A stretch of 64,000 nucleotides of DNA from Pseudomonas sp. 10-1B (GTDB lineage Bacteria; Pseudomonadota; Gammaproteobacteria; Pseudomonadales; Pseudomonadaceae), in contig NZ_JYKS01000015.1 in assembly GCF_000935045.1 (NCBI RefSeq), positions 62,001 through 126,000 of the forward strand, in the 5' to 3' direction. Below, piece after piece: positions 1 to 7,315 of the stretch (positions are counted from its first letter, which is position 1; the number at the start of each line of letters is the position of its first letter). A model generated the notes under the pieces. It did not search any database and was not told the DNA's origin. It worked only from the letters and a program-made list of their open reading frames with translations. The position numbers were made by a program, and so were the translations under genes.

Positions 1-476
1 GGGCAGCTACACCACAAGCCCTGGCCCGGGCCATCGGCGTCGACCCGCAAGTGTTTGCGCAAACCCTTGAGCAATTCAATGCCGATGCCCGCAATGGCAT
101 CGACCGCGCGTTCGGCAAAGGCGGCAACAGCTACAACCGCTACATGGGCGACCCCCAGCACACGCCCAACCCGTGCCTGGCGCCACTGACCAGCGGGCCG
201 TTCTACGCCATCCGCATCCACACCGGCGACCTTGGTTCGGCCTACGGCCTGGTGACCAACGCCGATGCCAACGTGCTGAACCGTAGCGGCCAGCCGATTG
301 CCGGGCTGTACGCGGTCGGCAACGACATGAACTCACTGATGAAAGGCACCTACCCCGGCCCCGGTATCACCCTGGGCCCTGCCCTCACCTTCGGCTGGCT
401 CGCTGCCAACCACATCACCGCGCGCCTGCAGGCGCCGGCCCCCCACATGGAGACCCCAGCATGTACTACGAACTGA
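1..476 (+). CDS. 3-ketosteroid-dehydrogenase-like flavoprotein, C-terminal part (5' end outside window)
   Basis: The gene runs in from the left edge, read from base 3, and only about 157 C-terminal residues are visible. They contain the end of an FAD_binding_2 / fumarate reductase-type flavoprotein: 'GNDMNSLMKGTYPGPGITLG' followed by 'FGWLAANHI'. This matches the C-terminal FAD-contacting segment of 3-oxosteroid 1-dehydrogenases. The same segment recurs in the flavoproteins at 823-2532 and 7316-9028, so this is the first of three paralogues. Its 3' end overlaps the NIPSNAP gene by 16 bases, which indicates an operon. The expected reaction is FAD-dependent dehydrogenation or reduction next to a ring ketone. 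The substrate is unknown. Confidence 0.85.
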   Translation, partial: AATPQALARAIGVDPQVFAQTLEQFNADARNGIDRAFGKGGNSYNRYMGDPQHTPNPCLAPLTSGPFYAIRIHTGDLGSAYGLVTNADANVLNRSGQPIAGLYAVGNDMNSLMKGTYPGPGITLGPALTFGWLAANHITARLQAPAPHMETPACTTN

Positions 477-781
477 GAACCTACACCCTCGACCCACTGA
501 AAATGGCCGACTGGCTAGCCCTGTACCAAAGCCACGCACTGGAGGTGCAAAGCGAACACCTGGGCAACCTGGTCGGCTTTTTCACCAGCGAGTTCGGCGA
601 GGCCAACCAGGTGGTGCACATCTGGGGCTACGCCAGCCTCGACGAGCGTATGGCACGTCGCGCCGCCATGGCGGCGGACCCACGCTGGGCGGAGTTCTCA
701 CGGCGCAACCGCGAGTTGGGGGCGGTGCTGCGCCTGCAATCGCGGCTGCTGCGGCCCACTGGTTTTTCCCCGCTGCAATAA
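461..781 (+). CDS. NIPSNAP-family protein
   Basis: This 106-residue protein opens with 'MYYELRTYTLDP', the usual N-terminal strand of NIPSNAP proteins, and contains the typical 'VVHIWGYASLDERMARR' segment. The family adopts a ferredoxin-like alpha+beta barrel and commonly sits in bacterial catabolic operons, with poorly defined and possibly accessory or binding roles. Translation is probably coupled to the upstream flavoprotein, because the start lies inside that gene's last codons. The next flavoprotein starts 41 bases downstream. Family assignment is secure; function is not known. Confidence 0.88.
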   Translation: MYYELRTYTLDPLKMADWLALYQSHALEVQSEHLGNLVGFFTSEFGEANQVVHIWGYASLDERMARRAAMAADPRWAEFSRRNRELGAVLRLQSRLLRPTGFSPLQ

Positions 782-822
782 GTCGCACACCACCTCTTCC
801 ACTGCCTGAGCGGATCCCCTCC

Positions 823-2532
823 ATGCAACCCCTCGAATGTGACGTACTCGTCATCGGCTCCGGCGCCTCGGGCCTGGCTGCCGCCGTTACCGCCGCGCAT
901 CACGGCCTGCACGTGATCGTCGCGGAAAAAGCCAGCCAGCTGGGCGGCACCAGTGCCTGGTCGGGGGGCTGGCTGTGGATACCGCGCAACCCGCTGGCCA
1001 TCGCCGAAGGCATCGTCGAAGCCGACGATGCCCCGGAGCGCTACCTGCGCGCGCAAACCCACTGCAGCGAATTGGACCCACGCCAGCGCGCCTTCCTGCG
1101 CTATGGCCCGGAGATGGTGGCGTTCTTCCAGCAGCACACCGCCGTGCAGTTCCAGTCCGGCAGCCGCATGCCCGACATGCGCGAAGGCGAAGGCAGCGCA
1201 CGCGGCGGTCGTTCGCTGTGTGCGCAACCGTTCGACGGGCGCCTGCTCGGGCATTGGCTGCACAAACTGCGCCCACCGCTGGACATCGTCAGCCTGGCCG
1301 GCATGGGCATCGCTGGCGGCGCCGACATGGCCGCCTTTTTCAACGCCACGCGCTCGCCAAAGGCGGCGCTGCATGTTGGCAAGCGCCTGCTGCGGCATGG
1401 GCGCGACCTGCTGCTACACCGTCGCGGCCTGCAATTGGTCAATGGCAACGCCCTGGTGGCACGCCTGCTACGCAGCGCCCTCGACCTTGGCGTGACGCTG
1501 CTGACCGACAAGCCGGCCAGCCGCCTGCTGGGCGAAGGGCGGGTCAGCGGCGCGCTGTTTGCCGATGGCCAGGTGATCCACGCACGTCGCGGTGTGGTGC
1601 TGGCCTGCGGTGGCTTTGCGCATGACCGCCAGCGCATTGCGCAACTGATACCGCATGCACCGGACGGCAACCAGCACTACTCCGCCGCGCCCCGGGAAAA
1701 CAGCGGTGACGGCCTGCGCCTGGGCGAACAGGCCGGTGGCCTGGTGTCCACGGCTGCGGCCCATGGTGGTGCCTGGGCACCGGTATCGCGGGTGCCGCGC
1801 GCCGATGGCAGTTTCGGCCATTTTCCGCACCTGATCGACCGCGCCAAACCCGGCTTCATCGCGGTACGTCGCGATGGCCGACGCTTCGTCAACGAGGCCG
1901 ATTGCTACCATGACTTCATGAACGCGCTATTCGCCGCCACGCCGCAAGGTGAACCGCCTGAAGCCTGGCTGATTTGCGACCATGCCGCGCAACGTCGCTA
2001 TGGCATCGGTTGGGCCAAGCCCTTTCCCTTCCCTACCCGCCTCTATCAACGCTGTGGCTACTTGCACAGCGGCAACAGCCTGGCGCAACTGGCGCAGCGC
2101 TGCGGAATCGACGCCGCGCAGTTGCAGCGCACGGTCGATGGCTTCAACCAGTACGCGGCCCAAGGTGAAGACCCGGCCTTCCAGCGCGGGGTGTCGACCT
2201 ACAACCGGGCCCAGGGCGAACCGTTGCAGGCCCCCAACCCGTCGCTGCGGCCGCTACAGCGTGGGCCGTTCCACGCAGTGAAACTATTGCCGGGCAGCCT
2301 GGGTACCTTCGCTGGCCTGTGTACGGACGCATCGGCGCGGGTGCTGGACAGCGCGGGGCAGCCGGTCCCTGGGCTGTTCGCGGTGGGCAACGACATGCAC
2401 AGCGTGATGGGCGGGCACTACCCGAGTGGCGGTATTACGCTGGGGCCGGGGATGACCTTTGGTTATTTGGCTGGCAGGGCGTTGAGTAGCTGCCAAGCGC
2501 TGGCGCGCTATTGTTCGGTAACCGAACAATAG
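823..2532 (+). CDS. FAD-dependent oxidoreductase, 3-ketosteroid-dehydrogenase-like
   Basis: This 569-residue protein has an N-terminal dinucleotide-binding motif (VLVIGSGASGLAAA, residues about 9-22), an E at the end of the second strand (VAEK), and the C-terminal signature 'YPSGGITLGPGMTFGYLAGR'. These place it in the FAD_binding_2 family near 3-oxosteroid 1-dehydrogenases. The Tyr-Pro-x-Gly-Gly segment corresponds to the region holding the catalytic Tyr and Gly in characterised dehydrogenases. It follows the NIPSNAP gene and precedes the MFS transporter, all on the same strand. It is closely similar in layout to the 7316-9028 protein. The substrate is undetermined, and a steroid role should not be assumed. 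Its stop codon lies inside a perfect 27-base palindrome. Confidence 0.9.
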   Translation: MQPLECDVLVIGSGASGLAAAVTAAHHGLHVIVAEKASQLGGTSAWSGGWLWIPRNPLAIAEGIVEADDAPERYLRAQTHCSELDPRQRAFLRYGPEMVAFFQQHTAVQFQSGSRMPDMREGEGSARGGRSLCAQPFDGRLLGHWLHKLRPPLDIVSLAGMGIAGGADMAAFFNATRSPKAALHVGKRLLRHGRDLLLHRRGLQLVNGNALVARLLRSALDLGVTLLTDKPASRLLGEGRVSGALFADGQVIHARRGVVLACGGFAHDRQRIAQLIPHAPDGNQHYSAAPRENSGDGLRLGEQAGGLVSTAAAHGGAWAPVSRVPRADGSFGHFPHLIDRAKPGFIAVRRDGRRFVNEADCYHDFMNALFAATPQGEPPEAWLICDHAAQRRYGIGWAKPFPFPTRLYQRCGYLHSGNSLAQLAQRCGIDAAQLQRTVDGFNQYAAQGEDPAFQRGVSTYNRAQGEPLQAPNPSLRPLQRGPFHAVKLLPGSLGTFAGLCTDASARVLDSAGQPVPGLFAVGNDMHSVMGGHYPSGGITLGPGMTFGYLAGRALSSCQALARYCSVTEQ

Positions 2533-2533
2533 C
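2507..2533. promoter_or_regulatory. 27-base perfect palindrome over the flavoprotein stop codon
   Basis: The half-site GCTATTGTTCGGT is followed by a single central A (2520) and its exact reverse complement. It spans the last codons and the TAG stop of the flavoprotein gene and lies about 130 bases upstream of the MFS start. No T tract follows, so it is not a classical intrinsic terminator. It may be an operator for the transporter gene or an mRNA-stabilising hairpin. The GAACAAT core resembles the GAACA half-sites found near the IclR gene, but the full sequence differs. Confidence 0.5.
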
Positions 2534-2661
2534 CCCTCCCTTGAATTGACGCTGCCGCCTTCACTGCTCACCATGCACCGGCCTTGCGTGCCCCCTGCCT
2601 GGGAGCCGGTCACGTACCCGTAGCAGCGCAGCTGAATACAATTTCAAGAAACGAGCAGTTT

Positions 2662-3987
2662 ATGAACCATTCCAAGATCACCCCCGCCGCCCCCCGGATG
2701 CCCCAGGGTTCGATCGGCGACAAGCTTCGTGGCGCCTTCGCCGTCGGCAAGACTCGCTGGGGCATGCTCGCCCTGGTGTTCTTCGCCACCACCCTGAACT
2801 ACATCGACCGCGCCGCGCTCGGCATCATGCAACCCGTCCTGGCCAAGGAAATGAGCTGGACGGCAATGGACTACGCCAACATCAACTTCTGGTTCCAGGT
2901 CGGCTACGCGATCGGCTTCCTGCTGCAAGGCCGGCTGATCGACAAGGTCGGGGTAAAACGCGCCTTCTTCTTCGCCGTGCTGCTGTGGAGCCTGGCCACC
3001 GGCGCCCATGGCCTGGCCACCTCGGCCGCGGGCTTCATGGTCTGCCGCTTCATTCTCGGCCTGACCGAAGCGGCCAACTATCCGGCCTGCGTGAAGACCG
3101 TGCGCCTGTGGTTCCCGGCCGGCGAGCGGGCCATTGCCACTGGCCTGTTCAACGCCGGCACCAACGTCGGCGCCATGGTCACGCCAGCCCTGCTGCCGCT
3201 GGTCCTGGCCGTGTGGGGCTGGCAGGCCGCGTTCATCGCCATGGGCAGCCTGGGCCTGGTGTGGGTGGTGCTGTGGTTGCTGAAGTACTACAACCCTGAA
3301 GAGCACCCCAGCGTGCGCCAGAGCGAGGTGCAGTACATCCAGCAGGATGACGAGCCCGAGCCGACCCGCGTGCCGTTCAGCCGTATCCTGCGCTTGCGTG
3401 GCACTTGGGCCTTCGCGGTGGCCTATGCGATTACCGCGCCGGTGTTCTGGTTCTACCTGTACTGGCTGCCGCCGTTTCTCAACCAGCAATACAGCCTGGG
3501 TATCAACGTTACCCAGATGGGCATCCCGCTGATCATCATCTGGCTGACTGCGGATTTCGGCAGCATCGGCGGCGGCATCCTGTCCTCCTGGCTGATCGGC
3601 CGCGGCGTGCGCGCCACCACGGCCCGGCTGGTGTCGATGCTGATCTTCGCCTGCACCATGGTCAGCGTCACCTTTGCCGCCAACGCCAGCGGCTTGTGGG
3701 TTGCGGTATTGGCCATCTCGCTGGCGGTGGGTGCGCACCAGGCGTGGACGGCGAACATCTGGAGCCTGGTGATGGACTACACGCCCAAGCACCTGGTGAG
3801 CACGGTGTTCGGCTTCGGCAGCATGTGTGCGGCGGTTGGCGGGATGTTCATGACGCAGATCGTCGGCAGCGTGCTGACCGCTACCAACAACAACTATGCC
3901 GTGCTGTTCACCATGATCCCGACCATGTACTTCCTGGCCTTGGCGTGGATGTACTTCATGGCACCGCGCAAGGTCGAGAGCGCGTAG
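2662..3987 (+). CDS. MFS transporter, anion:cation symporter (ACS) type
   Basis: This 441-residue protein has twelve predicted membrane segments and the ACS-family hallmark 'TLNYIDRAALGIMQP' in the first helix, as in hexuronate, glucarate and galactonate transporters. Family members import organic anions with protons. I chose the ATG at 2662 because it opens the normal short cytoplasmic N-terminus; an upstream TTG in the same frame would add 26 atypical residues. It ends the flavoprotein-NIPSNAP-flavoprotein run and probably imports the substrate of that pathway. The substrate cannot be read from the sequence, but a small carboxylate (sugar acid or cyclic acid) is likely. Confidence 0.9.
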   Translation: MNHSKITPAAPRMPQGSIGDKLRGAFAVGKTRWGMLALVFFATTLNYIDRAALGIMQPVLAKEMSWTAMDYANINFWFQVGYAIGFLLQGRLIDKVGVKRAFFFAVLLWSLATGAHGLATSAAGFMVCRFILGLTEAANYPACVKTVRLWFPAGERAIATGLFNAGTNVGAMVTPALLPLVLAVWGWQAAFIAMGSLGLVWVVLWLLKYYNPEEHPSVRQSEVQYIQQDDEPEPTRVPFSRILRLRGTWAFAVAYAITAPVFWFYLYWLPPFLNQQYSLGINVTQMGIPLIIIWLTADFGSIGGGILSSWLIGRGVRATTARLVSMLIFACTMVSVTFAANASGLWVAVLAISLAVGAHQAWTANIWSLVMDYTPKHLVSTVFGFGSMCAAVGGMFMTQIVGSVLTATNNNYAVLFTMIPTMYFLALAWMYFMAPRKVESA

Positions 3988-4010
3988 GCGCGCAGCAACT
4001 TACCTCTACG

Positions 4011-4126
4011 GGCCGCTTTGCGGCCCATCGCCGGCAAGCCGGGCTCCCACAGGAACAGTGCAGACCTCAAGCTTTGCGCGATCCCTGTGGGAGCTGGCTT
4101 GCCAGCGATGGGCTGCAAAGCAGCCC
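4011..4126. repeat. REP pair (inverted)
   Basis: Two head-to-head REP elements of the Pseudomonas type ('CCGGCAAGCCGGGCTCCCACAG' in one arm, 'CTGTGGGAGCTGGCTTGCC' in the other) lie between converging genes. With the next REP unit they fill the 316-base gap 3988-4303, in which I see no gene. Confidence 0.85.
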
Positions 4127-4164
4127 AATGGTTGCCAATAAGGCTTAACTGACTGGCATTAAGG

Positions 4165-4239
4165 CATGCCAGCGAACACCGGCAAAGCCGGTGCCATTCA
4201 CCGCGCCGCCTATTTCGCGGGCACGCCCGCTCCCACATG
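4165..4239. repeat. REP-type element
   Basis: This is a second REP variety: 'AACACCGGCAAAGCCGGTG' is followed by 'TTCGCGGGCACGCCCGCTCC'. It lies in the gap between the converging MFS and TIM-barrel genes. Confidence 0.8.
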
Positions 4240-4303
4240 GACCGCGCAAACAGTTTAGATTTGAGCAAGACAGTTGCCCACGCAACGACGGTGCATGGCC
4301 CTA

Positions 4304-5119
4304 TTAGATCTTGCCCAGCACCAACTTGGCCTTCTCCAGCGCCATACGTGCGCGCTGTTCGCCACTGATACCCTGTTCCAGCAATTGCCGCGTGGGGATT
4401 TCCAGGCTCAACGGCACGCTCGGCGGCAAAGCACGCAGCAGGCCGACCAGGTCGGCATCGCCCTCGCCCGGGAAGCGTCGCTCATTACGTGCCTGGCGCA
4501 GAATCTCGTCCATGTCGGTCGGCACCGGCCCAGCCACATCGCACAACTGGGCGTAACGCATACGCTGCGGCGCCAGCTGTGCCAGGTCGTCCAGCGAAGA
4601 GCCAGAGCGGTTGAAGTGGAAAGCATCGACCAGTACGCAGCCGTTGCCACGGTCGGCATTGGCCACCACCCGCATGGCCTGGCGCAGGTCAGGCACATCG
4701 GTCCACGGCATGAACTCCAGATGCGGATGAATGCCGTACCCCGCCGCCAGCTCGCACAACGCGGCAAAGCGTTCGGTCAAGCGAGCTTCATCCGGGTCGT
4801 TGCCAGCCACTAGCAGCTCGGTGCCGCCCAACTCGGCACCCACCGCCAGGATCGGCTCGAAATCCGCCACGCAGGTTTCCGGCTTCAGGCGCAGGATCTC
4901 CAGGTCGAGCACCTTGATACCGGTGTCGCGCAGGCGCGCCTGGGTTTGCCGGCGCAGGTCGGCATCGGCCATCAACGGGAAGTGTTGCTCCTGCTCGGTG
5001 GCCGGCACCAGGCGCAGGCCAACATGGCTGTAACCGGCGCGGGCGGCTGCCTCGACCATGTCCGGCGGAGACAGTTCGAGCACCGTCAGGGCCGCCAGAG
5101 AGAAAATTCGATCGGTCAT
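4304..5119 (-). CDS. xylose-isomerase-like TIM-barrel protein, QuiC-like metal site
   Basis: This 271-residue single-domain TIM-barrel belongs to the sugar phosphate isomerase/epimerase (AP_endonuc_2) family. Candidate metal ligands are E135 (HLEFMPW), D165 (LVDAFHF), Q191 (YAQLCD) and E240 (LSLEIP). These have nearly the same numbers as E134, D165, Q191 and E239 of the QuiC protein in this window, and the 'FPGxG' loop is shared too (RFPGEGDADL against CFPGQGEMDM). That favours a dehydratase-like or keto-sugar-cleaving enzyme acting on a cyclic polyol acid. The C-terminal VOC half of QuiC is absent. I chose the ATG at 5119 over a TTG one codon upstream. It lies 30 bases from the Gfo/Idh gene and is probably co-transcribed with it. 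The precise reaction is unknown. Confidence 0.85.
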   Translation of the reverse strand: MTDRIFSLAALTVLELSPPDMVEAAARAGYSHVGLRLVPATEQEQHFPLMADADLRRQTQARLRDTGIKVLDLEILRLKPETCVADFEPILAVGAELGGTELLVAGNDPDEARLTERFAALCELAAGYGIHPHLEFMPWTDVPDLRQAMRVVANADRGNGCVLVDAFHFNRSGSSLDDLAQLAPQRMRYAQLCDVAGPVPTDMDEILRQARNERRFPGEGDADLVGLLRALPPSVPLSLEIPTRQLLEQGISGEQRARMALEKAKLVLGKI

Positions 5120-5149
5120 CAATCGTCACCAGAAAAAGTAAAGGTTGCG

Positions 5150-6202
5150 TTAGGCAATATGCTCGGGCGCACAGGCCCGGCCACTTTCGGCGGCCTGGCG
5201 GATCGCTTCGATCAGTGCCAGGGTGCGGCCACCGTCGGCAGCATCGATCAGCGGCGCCTGCTCACCACGGGCAACCCGCACGAAGTGCTGCAACTGCAAG
5301 GTCAAGGCCTCGCCAGCGGGGATGCTTTCCTCGCTCTGCAACAGCGGCGTATGCCAGCCCGACCCGGCCTCGGCGTAGTGCCAGCGCTTGAGCTGCGGAA
5401 TACTCAGTGCCCCCTGGGTACCGGCCAGCAGGTAGCACGGCTGGCCGTCCTGGCGCGGGTATATTGGACTTTCGCCGGAGTCCAGCTCCCAGCTCCACGG
5501 CGCGGCCACCGCGTCAGAACCGGTCAGGCTGCCCAATGCGCCATTGGCGAACTGCAGCAACACCGCGGCGCTGTCTTCGTTGGCGAAACCGCGCACATCG
5601 TTGCGGGTGAACGCCTGCACCTGTACCACCTCGCCGCACAGGTGGCGCAACAGGTCGAGGTCATGGATCAGGTTGGTCAGCAAGAAACCGGCCCCCGGCT
5701 CGCGACGCCAGGGCGTTTCGAAGTAGCTGTCGGGCTTTTGCAACTGCCACAGCGCGGTGACGTTGATCAACCGGCCCAGCTTGCCCTCGGCAATCACTTG
5801 GTGGGCCTTGGCGATCAGCGGGTTGTGCCGGCGATGATGGCCGACCAGCACCGGTACACCGCGGCGGCGCGATGCCTCTACCAGCGCGCGGACTTCATCC
5901 AGATGCACGCCCACTGGCTTCTCGACCAGCACCGGCACGCCGGCCTCGACGCAGTCCAGGGCGGTGGCGACATGCAGGTTGTTCGGGTTGGCGACGATCA
6001 CCGCCTCGGGCCGCACGCTTTCCAGCATGCGCCGGTGGTCGGCAAAACAGGGCACGCCGCATTCGGCGGCGAAGGCCTCGGCCTGTGGGCCCGGGTCGGC
6101 TACGGCGCATAACTGGGCTTGCGCTACATTGCGCAAGTGCTGGTAATGCTGGCGGCCCATGATGCCGGCGCCGATCAAGGCAATACGAAGGGGTGCGTTC
6201 AA
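5150..6202 (-). CDS. Gfo/Idh/MocA-family NAD(P)-dependent oxidoreductase
   Basis: This 350-residue protein has an N-terminal Rossmann motif (ALIGAGIMGRQH), the family's 'VEKPVGVHLDE' lysine motif (about residues 95-105) and 'LIHDLDLLRHLCG' with the Asp/His residues used in proton transfer. Members oxidise or reduce secondary hydroxyls of sugars, inositols and related cyclic polyols. It is the first gene of a two-gene unit with the downstream TIM-barrel gene. It starts about 40 bases from an IclR-type palindrome, so its expression is probably controlled by the adjacent IclR protein. The physiological substrate is unknown. Confidence 0.9.
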   Translation of the reverse strand: MNAPLRIALIGAGIMGRQHYQHLRNVAQAQLCAVADPGPQAEAFAAECGVPCFADHRRMLESVRPEAVIVANPNNLHVATALDCVEAGVPVLVEKPVGVHLDEVRALVEASRRRGVPVLVGHHRRHNPLIAKAHQVIAEGKLGRLINVTALWQLQKPDSYFETPWRREPGAGFLLTNLIHDLDLLRHLCGEVVQVQAFTRNDVRGFANEDSAAVLLQFANGALGSLTGSDAVAAPWSWELDSGESPIYPRQDGQPCYLLAGTQGALSIPQLKRWHYAEAGSGWHTPLLQSEESIPAGEALTLQLQHFVRVARGEQAPLIDAADGGRTLALIEAIRQAAESGRACAPEHIA

Positions 6203-6238
6203 CAGCCTGTCCTCTTGTCATTGTTGTCGTGCAGATTC

Positions 6239-6253
6239 TGAAACATGGTTCCA
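6239..6253. promoter_or_regulatory. IclR-type operator candidate upstream of the Gfo/Idh gene
   Basis: TGAAACATGGTTCCA is a near-palindrome that matches the perfect site at 7278 (TGGAAC-N3-GTTCCA) except at one base. It lies 37 bases upstream of the Gfo/Idh start codon. Confidence 0.55.
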
Positions 6254-6272
6254 CAATCAACACTCGACAATT

Positions 6273-6287
6273 TAGAACCAAGTTCAG
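6273..6287. promoter_or_regulatory. Second, weaker IclR-type palindrome
   Basis: TAGAACCAAGTTCAG keeps the GAAC-N3-GTTC core of the 7278 palindrome. It sits 34 bases (centre to centre) from the 6239 site, in the gap between the Gfo/Idh gene and the 3' end of the IclR gene. Confidence 0.4.
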
Positions 6288-6342
6288 CTTTTCAGAAGAA
6301 CTGGCGGAACAGACTGTGCGGTAATCGACCGGAAATGCGCCC

Positions 6343-7119
6343 TCAGGCGAACAGCTCGCTTGCCCGGCTGGCTGCCGACAGCTCCTGCGCGGCCGTCAAC
6401 AAGAGCGGTGCCAGCTCGGCCAGGCGGGTTTGCGCCAGGCGGGCGCTGGGCCCGGCTATGCTCAGCACGCCAATCACCTCGTCGCTTTGCGGGCGCCGCA
6501 CCACCGCAGCCAGGGCCGAGGTACCGATTGCCGAGGTTTCCTCGACCCAGGCATAGCCGCGCTCGCGGGCACGGTGCAGGTAGGCGAGCAGCTCGTCGGT
6601 GGAATGTGGCGCGTTCGGGCCGAACTGCGCCGGGTCGGCAATACCCTGGCGCAGCACCATCTGCAGCGCCTGTTCGTCGTCCAGGCTGGCCAGCCAGGCA
6701 TGCCCGGAGGCGGTATAGAACAGCGGCGCGTCGCGGCCCATGTCCGGGTCGTAGCGCAGCCCCGAGCGGGCGCCCTGGGATTTGGCGATCCAGGTCTGGC
6801 GGGCGCCGTCGATCACGCCAAGGCGCACCAGTTCGCCGCTGTCCTGGGCCAGGCGGTCGAGAATCGGCTGGATGATATCGGCACCGCTGCTGGACAGGTA
6901 GCGAAAGCCCAGTGCCACCAGCTTGGCCGACAGCTGATAGCGGCTGTTGTCGCGGTTCTGCCGTACATAGCCCAGCCGCATCAGTTCGGCGAGCATGCGG
7001 TGGGCGGCGCTTTTGGGGATATCCAGGCGCTCGGCCAGGGTTTGCAACGGCAACCCCTGCGGTTCACCGGTAAGGCTTTCTACAAGACTGAAGGCGCGTT
7101 CGATCTGACTACCAGCCAT
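6343..7119 (-). CDS. IclR-family transcriptional regulator
   Basis: This 258-residue protein has an N-terminal winged helix (residues about 10-65, 'LAERLDIPKSAAHRMLAELM') and the C-terminal IclR effector domain containing 'GLRYDPDMGRDAPLFYTASGHAWLA'. The family controls aromatic, glyoxylate and sugar-acid catabolism and usually binds 15-base palindromes. It lies between the Gfo/Idh-TIM-barrel unit and the divergent flavoprotein gene. Palindromes of IclR type lie on both sides, so it most likely governs both and possibly the 1-3987 operon. The effector is unknown. Confidence 0.92.
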   Translation of the reverse strand: MAGSQIERAFSLVESLTGEPQGLPLQTLAERLDIPKSAAHRMLAELMRLGYVRQNRDNSRYQLSAKLVALGFRYLSSSGADIIQPILDRLAQDSGELVRLGVIDGARQTWIAKSQGARSGLRYDPDMGRDAPLFYTASGHAWLASLDDEQALQMVLRQGIADPAQFGPNAPHSTDELLAYLHRARERGYAWVEETSAIGTSALAAVVRRPQSDEVIGVLSIAGPSARLAQTRLAELAPLLLTAAQELSAASRASELFA

Positions 7120-7150
7120 GACACAGGTCCCTGAAATTTTTTGCGAATTC

Positions 7151-7165
7151 TAGAAGATGATTCCA
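7151..7165. promoter_or_regulatory. Weak IclR-type half palindrome near the iclR start
   Basis: TAGAAGATGATTCCA retains TTCCA and GAA halves of the 7278 site. It is 32 bases upstream of the iclR-type gene's start codon, where it could serve autoregulation. Confidence 0.35.
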
Positions 7166-7277
7166 CATCACCGATAGCCAGCGCAGCCTGGGCCATATGA
7201 ATTGTCCGGTTATCGCCCATTACTTACCTGGCATGACCGCCCTGCCCTTGCGGCCCGATCAGCCACCAATAAGAATG

Positions 7278-7292
7278 TGGAACATTGTTCCA
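7278..7292. promoter_or_regulatory. Perfect 15-base IclR-type operator
   Basis: TGGAACATTGTTCCA is a perfect palindrome around a central T, ending 23 bases before the ATG of the flavoprotein gene. Its TGGAAC-N3-GTTCCA form fits the operators of IclR-family regulators. Its overlap with the expected promoter or start region suggests repression in the absence of inducer. Confidence 0.65.
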
Positions 7293-7315
7293 ATAACAAC
7301 ACAGGAATCAACGCG

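Noticed and set aside
2644..3792. Long open frame on the minus strand (about 380 codons) opposite the MFS gene
   Set aside because: It is low-complexity, rich in H/G/Q/R, lacks a start signal and is the antisense shadow of a clear membrane transporter in GC-rich DNA.
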